Source: Hyphomicrobiales bacterium
GTDB taxonomy: Bacteria > Pseudomonadota > Alphaproteobacteria > Rhizobiales > Rhizobiaceae
Direction: 5' to 3'
NCBI GenBank assembly: GCA_900472295.1
Contig: UCIA01000002.1
Coordinates: 868,001-932,000 of the forward strand
DNA length: 64,000 bases
The notes under the pieces are model-generated. The model ran no database searches, was not told the DNA's origin, and saw only the letters and a list, made by a program, of their open reading frames with translations. Each line of letters begins with the position of its first letter. Position 1 is the first letter of the stretch. Below, one piece after another: positions 38,419-48,699 of this stretch. Both the position numbers and the translations under genes were made by a program.

Positions 38419-38431
38419 TGTGCACTGCACA
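38419..38431. promoter_or_regulatory. Palindrome upstream of the RND efflux operon
   Basis: TGTGCA-C-TGCACA, a perfect dyad within AATGTGCACTGCACAAT, lies about 145 bp upstream of the adaptor start and 64 bp from the deaminase stop. It is a candidate repressor site or promoter element for the efflux operon; the regulator is not encoded nearby. Confidence 0.4.
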
Positions 38432-38494
38432 ATGGATAGGCAGCCGGCTCAGGATCACGAGCCGACGCCCTTCTTGGGCCTCGATAGCTAAGCT

Positions 38495-38965
38495 CTAGGC
38501 CTTGCCCAGATGCTTCGGCCAGAATTCCTGATGGACTTCGGCGGCTTCTTCTTCGAGGTCGGGGCCAATCACAGTGACGATGCGCGCGCCGGTTTGCAGC
38601 ACCGCCCGGCTCGGCACGTTCAACCCGATCCCGGCGATCTCGCCAAGCCGCGCCTCGGAGCACGCAAAAACCATCCGCCCGATGCCCGACCAGTATATCG
38701 CCCCGGCGCACATCGCGCACGGCTCCGTGCTGGTGTAGAGCGTGCAGTCACCGAGAAAAGCAGTGTCGTAGTGCTGCGCCGCCAGTTTGACCAGGTTCAG
38801 CTCGGCGTGGTTCGTCATATCGTGGCCGGTGAAGACGCTGTTTTCGGCGCGCAGGATGACTTCGCCGTCCTTCACCAGCACCGAGCCAAACGGTTCGTCG
38901 CCGCGTGCCACTGCGGATTTCGAGAGCGCAATCGCTTCGCGTAGAAACGGCTCGTGGTTTTCCAT
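38495..38965 (-). CDS. Nucleoside deaminase (CDA/tRNA-adenosine-deaminase fold)
   Basis: 156 residues from ATG 38965; an in-frame extension upstream lacks similarity to the family. Zinc-deaminase motifs are NHAELNLVKLAA (His and catalytic Glu) and STEPCAMCAGAIYWSGIG (two Cys ligands). MENHEPFLREAIALSKSAV and PFGSVLVKDGEVI fit the guanine/cytosine-deaminase-like group. TadA would normally be longer in the C-terminal helix and has a different neighbourhood, so the substrate is left open. Confidence 0.85.
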   Translation of the reverse strand: MENHEPFLREAIALSKSAVARGDEPFGSVLVKDGEVILRAENSVFTGHDMTNHAELNLVKLAAQHYDTAFLGDCTLYTSTEPCAMCAGAIYWSGIGRMVFACSEARLGEIAGIGLNVPSRAVLQTGARIVTVIGPDLEEEAAEVHQEFWPKHLGKA

Positions 38966-38985
38966 CCGAGTCTCCCTCAAAAAGG

Positions 38986-39028
38986 CTAGAGCGGGATGAT
39001 TTTGTCTTGAAACAGGGGGATTTCCAAG
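38986..39028. repeat. Partial interspersed repeat (RIME-like)
   Basis: CTAGAGCGGGATGATTTTG and the following bases resemble the left half of a dyad repeat widespread in mesorhizobial intergenic regions (motif TAGAGC followed by a palindromic half). The matching right arm is missing. Confidence 0.35.
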
Positions 39029-39109
39029 GGGTCGCAAATCAGATTCAAGAACGGCGATCTGCACCGCCGCAACTATCATCTTGCGGGCTCTGATCAATGA
39101 GTCCTGAGC

Positions 39110-39706
39110 CTACCTCAGCATCGGCCACAGCGTCGCCGCCAACAGCACGCCCATGGCGATGTTGAACCATTTCAGCCGCACCGGGTCCGACAGGAAACCG
39201 CGCAGCGCCGTGCCGAACCCTGCCCAGATCGACACGCTCGGCAGATTGACCAGCGAGAAGGCAACAGCGATCAATGCCACAGACAGGAATGGATGCTCGG
39301 GGTTGGTGTAGACGGCCATGGCGGTGATCGCCATCACCCAGGCCTTGGGGTTGACCCACTGAAAAGCGGCAGCTTCGATGAAGCGCATCGGCCGTGCCTC
39401 CGCCTCGCCCTTGGCGCTGAGCGAGCGCGACATGGCGATCTTCCAGGCGAGGTAGAGCAGATAGGCAGCGCCGGCGATCTTGAGTGCCGTGTGCAGCGCC
39501 GGAAAAGCCGTCAGCACCGCGCCGAGGCCGAAACCGACGGCCAGCAACAGCACGCAAAAGCCGATGCTGATGCCAAGCATATGCGGGATTGTCCGAACGA
39601 TGCCGAAATTCACGCCCGACGCCAGCAGCATGAAATTGTTTGGCCCCGGTGTGATCGAGGTCACCAGAGCGTAGAGCAGCAGGGCAAGGAAGGCATCCAG
39701 CGACAT
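39110..39706 (-). CDS. LysE/RhtB family amino-acid exporter
   Basis: 198 residues, six hydrophobic helices. The family signature ALVTSITPGPNNFMLLASGVNFG is near the N-terminus, followed by GISIGFCVLLLAVGFGL and the middle AFQWVNPKAWVMAITAM. It is an inner-membrane exporter for amino acids or related compounds. Monocistronic; substrate unknown. Confidence 0.9.
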   Translation of the reverse strand: MSLDAFLALLLYALVTSITPGPNNFMLLASGVNFGIVRTIPHMLGISIGFCVLLLAVGFGLGAVLTAFPALHTALKIAGAAYLLYLAWKIAMSRSLSAKGEAEARPMRFIEAAAFQWVNPKAWVMAITAMAVYTNPEHPFLSVALIAVAFSLVNLPSVSIWAGFGTALRGFLSDPVRLKWFNIAMGVLLAATLWPMLR

Positions 39707-39826
39707 GACGGCTCACAAAGGTCAGCAATACTGACTTAAATCGACCGGGCGCCGGACGCAAATTCATTCGATTGGTCCACCCCCGCCGTGATCCGTCTAT
39801 CCCGAGCCAGCCACGGCCGGCACAGT

Positions 39827-40783
39827 CTACCTGCCTTGAGGACGCGCCGACAACAGGCTGGGAGCGGCGGTCGTCTCTTGCTGGCCGGCCACACGCCGCA
39901 GGCCTTTGCGCCTCGGCGTGTTCTCCGGAAGCTTCATGCCGTGCGCCAGACCGAGCGCGGCAAGGATGCGGATAAAAAGCCAGCCGAGGTCGATCTGCCC
40001 GCGTTCGAGACCAAGCCTGGCGGATTCGGGAAACGCGTGGTGGTTGCCATGAAAGCTTTCGCCGAAGGTCACCAGGCCGAAGCGCGGCAGGTTGTAGCCC
40101 TGCACGGCGACGCCATCGACGCGCCAGCCCTGCTGGCCGCTGCGATGGGCGAAATGCCCGATCAGCCAATGCCCGGTGAGCGACACCGAGATGCGCACCG
40201 CAATCCCCCAGACCACCCAGCTCCAGCCGCCGAGGGCAAAGAACAGGATCGCCCACGGCAATTGCTGCAGCATCCAGGTGCGCTCGACGAATGTGTAGAA
40301 GCGGTCGTTGCGGATCGACGGCTCGATGACAAAGTCCGGCGGATTGCGCAACGCCACGGCGCAATGCATCTGCCAGAAGGCGTCGGTGAAGAAGGGCCGG
40401 CGATGCGCGTGCAAATCGTGGCACGCCGTCTGGCGCTGCGCCCAGTCTCTGATGTCATGCGCATAGATCATGCCGAAGGGACCGGCCATGCCGACCAGCG
40501 TGCCAAGATAAACCAGCGCATGCTCGATCCAGATATGTATCTTGAACGAGCGGTGGATGAGCAGGCGATGCATGCCGACGGAATGGCCGGCGCAAATCGT
40601 CACCGCTGTCGTTGCTACGAACAGAGCCAGCGCGCTCCAGCTGAAGGTCAGCGGCCCGAACACCAGCGCGATCACCGTCATCGAGCCGACCCAGATCGAC
40701 TTGGCCGGCATCCAGACGACGTCGCCGTCCTCGGCGTCGCTCAAGGGCTGCGATATCATTCTGCCTGTGGATATGGTCTTCAT
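39827..40783 (-). CDS. Fatty acid (acyl-CoA type) desaturase
   Basis: 318 residues, start preceded by GGAGGGG. Three histidine clusters are visible: HSVGMHR (HxxxxH), HDLHAHRRPFF (a variant of the usual HxxHH) and GESFHGNHHAFP (HxxHH). Hydrophobic helices flank them, as in membrane diiron delta-9 desaturases. It inserts a double bond into membrane acyl chains. It is divergent from an ArsR-type regulator with two matching operator-like repeats between them. Confidence 0.88.
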   Translation of the reverse strand: MKTISTGRMISQPLSDAEDGDVVWMPAKSIWVGSMTVIALVFGPLTFSWSALALFVATTAVTICAGHSVGMHRLLIHRSFKIHIWIEHALVYLGTLVGMAGPFGMIYAHDIRDWAQRQTACHDLHAHRRPFFTDAFWQMHCAVALRNPPDFVIEPSIRNDRFYTFVERTWMLQQLPWAILFFALGGWSWVVWGIAVRISVSLTGHWLIGHFAHRSGQQGWRVDGVAVQGYNLPRFGLVTFGESFHGNHHAFPESARLGLERGQIDLGWLFIRILAALGLAHGMKLPENTPRRKGLRRVAGQQETTAAPSLLSARPQGR

Positions 40784-40850
40784 CGGTACCCCTCCTCTGC
40801 AGGAAACATTTCCGAAGCACGAGCCTTGCCTTTCGCCGCGTCGGCGCCTA

Positions 40851-40909
40851 TTTAGGCAGTAAGCTAATTATCTACTATCTCGGATTAGGTATTTAGGCAA
40901 TAGTCTAAA
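40851..40909. promoter_or_regulatory. Two operator-like repeats between desaturase and ArsR genes
   Basis: Site A 40851-40868 (TTTAGGCAGTAAGCTAAT) and site B 40892-40909 (TTTAGGCAATAGTCTAAA) share the plan TTTAGGCA-N5-CTAA, each an imperfect dyad. They are 41 bp apart start to start, about four helical turns. Site B abuts the regulator's ATG at 40909. This suggests autoregulation and control of the desaturase (start 40783). Confidence 0.65.
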
Positions 40910-41346
40910 TGCTGGAGAAATTCAGACCGAAGGCGCGCGCCTTCTCGACCCATGAGGCGGATGTGATCGAAGACAACCTATCGGAAGGAGAAACGGCTGC
41001 CGCCGGCAGTGGCGCCATACAGCGCGTGTTCGAGGCGCTGTCGTCACAGCCCCGGCGCAAAATCCTCGCCTATCTCGCGCACTCGTCGCTGACCGCGGGC
41101 GAGATCGCGGCGCGCTTCGACATGTCGAAACCGTCGATCTCGCAGCATCTCAGCATCCTGGAGACGGCCGGCCTCATCGCCAAAGAGCGGCAGGGCCAGT
41201 TCATCCACTACTCGCTGGTCCAGAACAATCTGGTGAACACGCTGAACGGCTTCGTCCAGGACGTCTGCCCGGTCTCGCGCCCTATCAAGCGTGAGAGCAA
41301 GGGGCTGGCGAGCGGCAAGGTCGAGCCAGCAAAACCAAAACGCTGA
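40909..41346 (+). CDS. ArsR family regulator (SdpR-like)
   Basis: 145 residues. The winged helix reads VFEALSSQPRRKILAYLAHSSLTAGEIAARFDMSKPSISQHLSILETAGLI, with no metal-binding CxC in helix alpha-3, so it is the non-metal SdpR-like branch. The N-terminal 35 residues and the Lys-rich tail look disordered. It is divergent from the desaturase, which it probably represses. It is convergent with ilvN, 3 bp apart. Confidence 0.87.
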   Translation: MLEKFRPKARAFSTHEADVIEDNLSEGETAAAGSGAIQRVFEALSSQPRRKILAYLAHSSLTAGEIAARFDMSKPSISQHLSILETAGLIAKERQGQFIHYSLVQNNLVNTLNGFVQDVCPVSRPIKRESKGLASGKVEPAKPKR

Positions 41347-41349
41347 AAC

Positions 41350-41922
41350 CTACATGCCTTGCGGGCCGCGGTTCAGCGCCGCCACGCCGGTGCGGCAGAT
41401 CTCGACCAGGCCGAGCGGCTTCATGATGGCGATGAACTGGTCGATCTTGGTGCCCTTGCCGGTGATCTCGAAGATGAAATGCTCGGTGTTGGCGTCGATG
41501 ACCGAAGCGCGAAAAGCATCTGCCAGACGCAGCGCCTCGACGCGTTCCTCGCCGGTGCCGGCGACCTTGACCAGCGCCAGTTCGCGCTCCAGCGGCCGTT
41601 CCTGGCCGAGCTCGTGCGAGCGCACGGTGAGATCGACCACGCGGTGCACCGGCACGATGCGCTCGAGCTGATGCTTGATCTGCTCCAGCACATGCGGCGT
41701 GCCGCGCGTCACGATGGTGATGCGCGAAAGATGCTTTTCATGCTCGGTCTCGGAAACGGTCAGGCTCTCGATGTTGTAGCCGCGGCCGGAAAACAGGCCG
41801 ATGACCCGGGCAAGCACGCCCGGCTCGTTGTCGACCAGCACGGAAAGCGTGTGGTTTTCCGGCTTCTCGGTTTCCTTGGCGATGAAATAGGCGGAGCCGG
41901 TCGGTTGAAGCTGTGCGTTCAT
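41350..41922 (-). CDS. ilvN: Acetolactate synthase small (regulatory) subunit
   Basis: 190 residues. The N-terminal ACT domain reads HTLSVLVDNEPGVLARVIGLFSGRGYNIESLTVSETE, followed by RITIVTRG and LVDLTVRSHE-type C-terminal sequence ending in a second regulatory domain (FRASVIDANTEHFIFEITGKGTKIDQF). It confers valine feedback on the large subunit. It is 77 bp downstream of ilvB in the same direction. Also called IlvH. Confidence 0.96.
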   Translation of the reverse strand: MNAQLQPTGSAYFIAKETEKPENHTLSVLVDNEPGVLARVIGLFSGRGYNIESLTVSETEHEKHLSRITIVTRGTPHVLEQIKHQLERIVPVHRVVDLTVRSHELGQERPLERELALVKVAGTGEERVEALRLADAFRASVIDANTEHFIFEITGKGTKIDQFIAIMKPLGLVEICRTGVAALNRGPQGM

Positions 41923-41999
41923 GACATGAATCTCGATTTCAGACTTTTGAGCTAATTCTCTGTTTGCGCACGGCTTCCAAGCCCTGCCCGGCGTGGTGC

Positions 42000-43781
42000 C
42001 TAGACCAGTTCCCTGCCCTTGGCGTCGATGGCGTTGGCCACCGCTTCGTCCGTCGCCTCATCCGGCAGCAGCATCTCGTTGTGCGCCTTGCCCGACGGGA
42101 TCATCGGGAAGCAGTTGGCGAGGTTGGCCACGCGGCAGTCGAACAGCACAGGCTTCTTGACCGCGATCATTTCCTTGATCGCATCGTCGAGCTCATCCGG
42201 CTTCTCGCAGCGAATGCCGTGGCCGCCATAGGCCTCGGCCAGCTTGACGAAGTCCGGCATCGCCTCGGTGTAGGAATGCGACAGACGGTTGCCATGCAGC
42301 AGCTGCTGCCACTGCCTGACCATGCCCATATACTGGTTGTTGAGGATGAAGATCTTGATCGGCGCATTGTGCTGCACCGCAGCACTCATCTCCTGCATCG
42401 TCATCTGCACCGAGGCGTCGCCGGCGATATCGATGACCAGCGCATCGGGATGTGCGATCTGCACGCCCAGTGCCGCCGGCAGGCCATAGCCCATCGTGCC
42501 CAGGCCGCCCGATGTCATCCAGCGGTTCGGCTTTTCGAAATGATAGTGCTGCGCCGCCCACATCTGGTGCTGGCCGACCTCGGTGGTGATGTAGGTGTCC
42601 CTGTCCTTGGTCAGTTCGTAGAGCCGCTGGATGGCGTATTGCGGCATGATGACGTCGTGGTTCATCTTGTAGGCGAGTGAATCGCGACCGCGCCATTTGG
42701 CGATCTGCTCCCACCAGGGATAGAGCGCCTTCTTGTCGGCCTTGGCGGATGCCCGCCACAACCGCACCATGTCTTCCAGCACGCGGCCGACATCGCCGAT
42801 GATCGGCACGTCGGTGTGGACGTTCTTGTTGATCGACGACGGATCGATGTCGATGTGGATCTTCTTCGAGTTCGGCGAAAACGCGGTCAGCCGGCCGGTG
42901 ATGCGGTCGTCGAAACGCGCGCCGATGCAGATCATCACGTCGCAATCGTGCATCGCCATATTGGCTTCATAGGTGCCGTGCATGCCCAGCATGCCCATCC
43001 AGTTCTTGCCCGATGCCGGATAGGCGCCGAGCCCCATCAGCGTCGAGGTGATCGGAAAGCCGGTGAGGTCGACCAGCTCGCGCAGCAGATGGCTGGCCTC
43101 CGGACCGGAATTGATGACGCCGCCGCCCGAATAGATGATCGGCTTCTTGGCGCCGGCCATCAGTTCGACGGCAGCCTTGATCTTCTCCAGGTCGCCCTGG
43201 ACCTTTGGCTGGTAGCTGGTGCGCGGCGCCGACTGCGGCGGCACGTAAATGCCCTTGGCGAACTGGACGTCCTTCGGAATGTCGACCACCACCGGACCGG
43301 GACGGCCGGTGGTCGCGACATGAAAAGCCTCATGAATGGTGGCGGCCAGTTCGTTGACGTCCTTCACCAGCCAATTGTGCTTGGTGCAGGGGCGCGTAAT
43401 GCCGACCGTGTCGCATTCCTGGAAGGCGTCAGAGCCGATCAGCGAGGTCGGCACCTGCCCGGTCAGGCAGACCAGCGGGATCGAATCCATCAGTGCATCC
43501 TGCAGCGGCGTCACCGCATTGGTGGCACCCGGCCCGGAGGTCACCAGCATGACGCCGGCCTTGCCGGTCGAGCGCGCATAGCCTTCCGCCGCATGGCCGG
43601 CGCCTTGCTCGTGGCGGACCAGAATGTGTTCGACCTCATCTTGCTGGAAGATCTCGTCGTAGATCGGAAGGACAGCGCCGCCGGGATAGCCGAAGACATG
43701 CTTGACGCCATTGTCCTTCAGCGCCTGCACCACCATTTCGGCGCCTGTCATCTCACGTCGGTCGTTCTGTCCGTTGCTCAT
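42000..43781 (-). CDS. ilvB: Acetolactate synthase large (catalytic) subunit
   Basis: 593 residues from ATG 43781 (MSNGQNDRREMTGAEMVVQAL); 13 more codons are open upstream. TPP-enzyme motifs are GYPGGAVLPIYDEI, HEQGAGHAAEGYARSTGK with the activating Glu, ITSGPGATN-type sequence and the Mg-TPP motif GDASVQMTMQEMSAAVQHNAPIKIFILNN. It makes acetolactate and acetohydroxybutyrate for valine, leucine and isoleucine synthesis. A leader peptide and terminator lie upstream, so it is probably controlled by attenuation. Confidence 0.96.
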   Translation of the reverse strand: MSNGQNDRREMTGAEMVVQALKDNGVKHVFGYPGGAVLPIYDEIFQQDEVEHILVRHEQGAGHAAEGYARSTGKAGVMLVTSGPGATNAVTPLQDALMDSIPLVCLTGQVPTSLIGSDAFQECDTVGITRPCTKHNWLVKDVNELAATIHEAFHVATTGRPGPVVVDIPKDVQFAKGIYVPPQSAPRTSYQPKVQGDLEKIKAAVELMAGAKKPIIYSGGGVINSGPEASHLLRELVDLTGFPITSTLMGLGAYPASGKNWMGMLGMHGTYEANMAMHDCDVMICIGARFDDRITGRLTAFSPNSKKIHIDIDPSSINKNVHTDVPIIGDVGRVLEDMVRLWRASAKADKKALYPWWEQIAKWRGRDSLAYKMNHDVIMPQYAIQRLYELTKDRDTYITTEVGQHQMWAAQHYHFEKPNRWMTSGGLGTMGYGLPAALGVQIAHPDALVIDIAGDASVQMTMQEMSAAVQHNAPIKIFILNNQYMGMVRQWQQLLHGNRLSHSYTEAMPDFVKLAEAYGGHGIRCEKPDELDDAIKEMIAVKKPVLFDCRVANLANCFPMIPSGKAHNEMLLPDEATDEAVANAIDAKGRELV

Positions 43782-43856
43782 CGGTCTGGTTCCGTACTGT
43801 CGCCCCATGGGCGTTGCCATTTGGGTGTTGTTGCTCGTTTAGTCGTGTTTTGGGCA

Positions 43857-43880
43857 ATAAAAAAGGCCCCCGAGGGAGCC
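43857..43880 (-). terminator. Attenuator hairpin in the ilvB leader
   Basis: On the minus strand GGCTCCC (43880-43874) pairs with GGGGGCC (43871-43865) around a 2-nt loop and is followed directly by TTTTTTATT. This is an intrinsic terminator. It lies between the leader peptide stop at 43915 and the ilvB start at 43781, the position of a transcription attenuator. Confidence 0.85.
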
Positions 43881-43914
43881 TGTGTCTTGCGCATGGGGGG
43901 ATTTCGCCCGGCGG

Positions 43915-43965
43915 TTACACCGCCTTGCCCACGCGCTTTCCTACGAGAATGAGTGCCTTTTTCAT
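43915..43965 (-). CDS. ilvB leader peptide (branched-chain amino acid attenuator)
   Basis: A 16-codon ORF translating MKKALILVGKRVGKAV, with Leu, Ile, Leu and Val codons in a row (codons 5-8) and two more Val codons (12 and 16). Ribosome stalling at these codons when branched-chain aminoacyl-tRNAs are scarce would prevent formation of the downstream terminator. No strong Shine-Dalgarno site is visible before the ATG. Position, composition and the following hairpin all fit an ilv attenuation leader, a known control mode for this operon in bacteria. Confidence 0.85.
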   Translation of the reverse strand: MKKALILVGKRVGKAV

Positions 43966-44046
43966 GGTGGCGGACAATAGAATTGCTTTTGCGCCGCTGT
44001 CAACGGGCAATCCGCGCGGCATTCACGCCGCGCGGATCTTCTGTTT

Positions 44047-45207
44047 TTAAGCCCAGAGGGCCACGCCCTTCGCCTTGGCCCAGCGCGAGAGGATTTTTTG
44101 TTCCTCAAGCGTTGCCAGACGATTGCCGAAACCGCGCACCTGCACCGCACGGTGTTGCGGGTCGAGCTCGATCGTCAGCAGCCGCTCGGCCTTGCCAAGC
44201 GCCTTGCGCCGCAGCACCCAGATCGAGGCGTTGCCGGCAATGCATTTGGCCGCATACATCGAGACGCAGTGATGCATCGCCCGGCTCTCGGCAACCAGAT
44301 CCTCGGCCGTCTTCAACTGGCGGACAAAGAACCGCTCGCCACGCACCTTCGCCTCCTTGGCCGGTGGCTCCCATTCCCAGTCCTCAAGGCGCGAGCCGTC
44401 CCAGGCGCGGTCCTGCGTCTGCGCGCCGGCGGCTGGCCCGCGCCGGGCTGCTGCACGGCGGCGCATCGCCTCGATGCGCTCGATGGCGGCGAGGTCGCGA
44501 TGCCAGTCCACCATCTGCCGGCGCAACGAGCCAAGCGTACGGCCCTTCAGGCTGTAGGCCTGGTCGCGCCGGTGCCTGGCGCCGAGGAAATCGCAGAGAT
44601 CGTCGATCTCTTCTTTCGAGGCCGGATGCTCGCAGAAAAAGCGCACCACCTCACGCCAGAAGGTGAGTTCGCTGCGCGGCGTGCGCGCGATCTTGGTGCG
44701 CGCAAGCCGTGCCGCCAGCCCACTATCCCCGGTGTACGACCGGACAATCGCGAACCAGAACGCCTCCTCGAAGCCGAACGCGCCGGACACGTTGAGGAAG
44801 CAATGCACCTCTTTGCGCGACAGCCATTCATTGGCGCCGGCCTTGTAAAGCGAGTTGCCGCCCGCAGCCGCGATGTACCAGGTCTTGCGCAGCGCAATCT
44901 CGTTGGCATCGAGCCCCGAACTATCCAGCCAGATGGCTTCGAGCGCAGCCGAAACCGGGTACAGCGCATAGAGATGGCGCGCCGCGGCCAGCCGCAGGCG
45001 CGCACGATCGCGCGTCTTCAGCTTCGGGCGCCACAGCGCACCGTCGCGGATCGCCATGCTGGCAAACTGTCGGCGTACCTCGTCAAGCGCCCGCTCGAAA
45101 TCCGGAGCGGGACGCGGCGCCGCGGAAACCCGCTGCAGCGATGCCTGATATGCTTCAATACGCTGGCGCTCGGCATCCTGCCTGAGCTGTATCATGGACC
45201 TGGCCAT
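44047..45207 (-). CDS. PcfJ-like domain protein
   Basis: 386 residues, basic and Arg/Ala-rich. The C-terminal part has the PcfJ-like signature: RQLKTAEDLVAESRAMHHCVSMYAAKCIAGNASIWVLRR, then RLLTIELDPQHRAVQVRGFGNRLAT. PcfJ-like proteins are found on conjugative plasmids and in many chromosomes; their biochemical role is unknown. The N-terminal 250 residues are helical with no recognised domain. No conjugation genes are nearby. Confidence 0.75.
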   Translation of the reverse strand: MARSMIQLRQDAERQRIEAYQASLQRVSAAPRPAPDFERALDEVRRQFASMAIRDGALWRPKLKTRDRARLRLAAARHLYALYPVSAALEAIWLDSSGLDANEIALRKTWYIAAAGGNSLYKAGANEWLSRKEVHCFLNVSGAFGFEEAFWFAIVRSYTGDSGLAARLARTKIARTPRSELTFWREVVRFFCEHPASKEEIDDLCDFLGARHRRDQAYSLKGRTLGSLRRQMVDWHRDLAAIERIEAMRRRAAARRGPAAGAQTQDRAWDGSRLEDWEWEPPAKEAKVRGERFFVRQLKTAEDLVAESRAMHHCVSMYAAKCIAGNASIWVLRRKALGKAERLLTIELDPQHRAVQVRGFGNRLATLEEQKILSRWAKAKGVALWA

Positions 45208-45554
45208 GGCCGTTCTTCCCGATTGGAACCCTGTCCGCCACGCGCAATTCCAGCGCCGGCACGGAATGTGTCGATCTGGATAGGCTTGACATGGACAGGT
45301 CTCCTCTAGGGGAATGACGGGTTACGAATGGGCGGCGTCACTACGCCTGCAACGCTCTCGGTGCAAGAGCCATTCTTTCAACATTTACAAAGGACTAGGC
45401 GGATGTTGCAAAGCTGCATCTCGGGCCTCTGGGCAGCCGCCATCGTCGGCGGGAGCACTCGGCTCCAACCGGTTTGCCACGGCTTAAATCGGGCATTTGA
45501 TGTCGATGGGATCGCCTTCGAACGGTGACTGCCGCCACGCCTTACGGCGCCGGC
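45208..45554. other. Intergenic region, no supported gene
   Basis: 347 bp between the PcfJ-like gene start and the small Cys-rich ORF. A 66-codon plus-strand frame (45328-45528) has no recognisable features, no clear ribosome-binding site and mixed codon bias, so I do not call it. The left part should hold the promoter of the PcfJ-like gene. Confidence 0.5.
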
Positions 45555-45926
45555 TCAGATCATCAGGACGTGGGTATAAGCCGTGAAGCGGCTCAGCCCG
45601 CCCGCCGCCAGCGGAGGCGCGAAATGCGTGAAATTGGTCTCATCGTCGCCTCCTTCAAAAGCGTTGTTGGTACAGGTGCGGCACAATGAAAAGGGTGCAG
45701 CATGTCGGGCGCAGCTAATACATCGGAACGGATGCAGCGGCAATATGCCGACCTGGCTCGACATCAGTGGCCTCAACGAAATCGGCAACGGCGAGCCGGC
45801 CAGCTCGCCGCCGGTAGCGGTCGGCATCGGGTTGCGAGCGCCTGCAGCACGCAGACGCTCGCCGCAGGTCTCCGGCCGGCATGTGGTCACAGCATTCTCG
45901 CCGTCGAAGCGGAAGCACATGGCCAT
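45555..45926 (-). CDS. Possible small Cys-rich protein downstream of tmpB (doubtful)
   Basis: 123 codons on the same strand as tmpAB, starting 18 bp after the tmpB stop behind GGGGAGGG. The first half has GC-rich third positions like real genes here. Ten cysteines or fewer are visible, including paired C-x2-C units in FRCISCARHAAPFSLCRTCTNN, the spacing of a zinc knuckle. I recognise no family, and an overlapping plus-strand frame is also open. Treat as a candidate third gene of the operon. Confidence 0.3.
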   Translation of the reverse strand: MAMCFRFDGENAVTTCRPETCGERLRAAGARNPMPTATGGELAGSPLPISLRPLMSSQVGILPLHPFRCISCARHAAPFSLCRTCTNNAFEGGDDETNFTHFAPPLAAGGLSRFTAYTHVLMI

Positions 45927-45944
45927 TCCCTCCCCGGATTGCGA

Positions 45945-47778
<1,834 letters not shown>

Positions 47779-47808
47779 CATTTTTCGGCCTATGGTCATA
47801 AATTTCTA

Positions 47809-48699
47809 ATGGCTCAAACAATCCTGCCTTTGCCCCCGCTCGACTGGCTGCGCAGTTTCGAAGCCGCCGCGCGGCTGTCGAATTTCACCGCCGCCGCGGC
47901 CGAGCTCGGTCTGACCCAGGCGGCCGTCAGCCAGCACATCCGTTCGCTCGAAGAACGGCTGAGGCATTCTTTGTTCATCCGCCTGGCGCGCGGCGTCGAA
48001 TTGACGCCGGAGGCCGCGGCCTACCTGCCGCATTTGCAATCGGCCTTCGCCGTGATCTCCAACAGCACGCGCGAGCTGTTCGAACCGAGGACGATCCAGA
48101 GCGTAACGATACGCTCGCCGATTTCCTTTGCCGTGCTGATGGTCGCGCCGATCCTGACCGAAATGGCGACCAGCCTGCCGCATGTCCAACTGCAGATCGA
48201 GACCATCCACACACCGGCCGACTATGGCGAGCGCTCCGGCATGCTCGACATCCGTTTCGGCACCGGCTCCTTTGCCGGACGGCAAGCCGATAGGCTCACC
48301 CGCGAAACGCTGACGCCGATGGCAGCACCCAGCCTCGCCAGGATGCCGGACTGGACGGAATTGCCGAAACTTACCGTCGTTGGCGCGCGCGAAATGTGGG
48401 GCGAATGGTTCGCCGCCGCACGCATGAGGCCCACCATCGGGCCGACTCCCAAATTCGATAGTTTCGTCGCCGCACTGGAGGCGGCAAAGCACGGCGCCGG
48501 CATGGTGCTCGGCTCACGCCCGCTGGCCGATGCGGCGCTGCGCGACGGTTCGCTCGTGGCGCTGTCCGATTTCGCCCTGTCGGGCGGCGCCGGCCACTAT
48601 CTGACCGCCCCCTCCGGCGCCCATCTCAGCCGCGCCGAGGACGATGTTCGCCACTGGTTCGCAACCGTATTCGGCCAGCGGCTGGCCGATCGCCCGTAG
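47809..48699 (+). CDS. LysR family regulator (GcvA-like), divergent from tmpAB
   Basis: 296 residues. The N-terminal HTH reads LDWLRSFEAAARLSNFTAAAAELGLTQAAVSQHIRSLEERLRHSLFIRLARGVELTPEA. The C-terminal substrate-binding domain includes VTIRSPISFAVLMVAPIL. By position it is the likely activator of tmpA-tmpB, probably responding to the phosphonate substrate. Confidence 0.88.
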   Translation: MAQTILPLPPLDWLRSFEAAARLSNFTAAAAELGLTQAAVSQHIRSLEERLRHSLFIRLARGVELTPEAAAYLPHLQSAFAVISNSTRELFEPRTIQSVTIRSPISFAVLMVAPILTEMATSLPHVQLQIETIHTPADYGERSGMLDIRFGTGSFAGRQADRLTRETLTPMAAPSLARMPDWTELPKLTVVGAREMWGEWFAAARMRPTIGPTPKFDSFVAALEAAKHGAGMVLGSRPLADAALRDGSLVALSDFALSGGAGHYLTAPSGAHLSRAEDDVRHWFATVFGQRLADRP

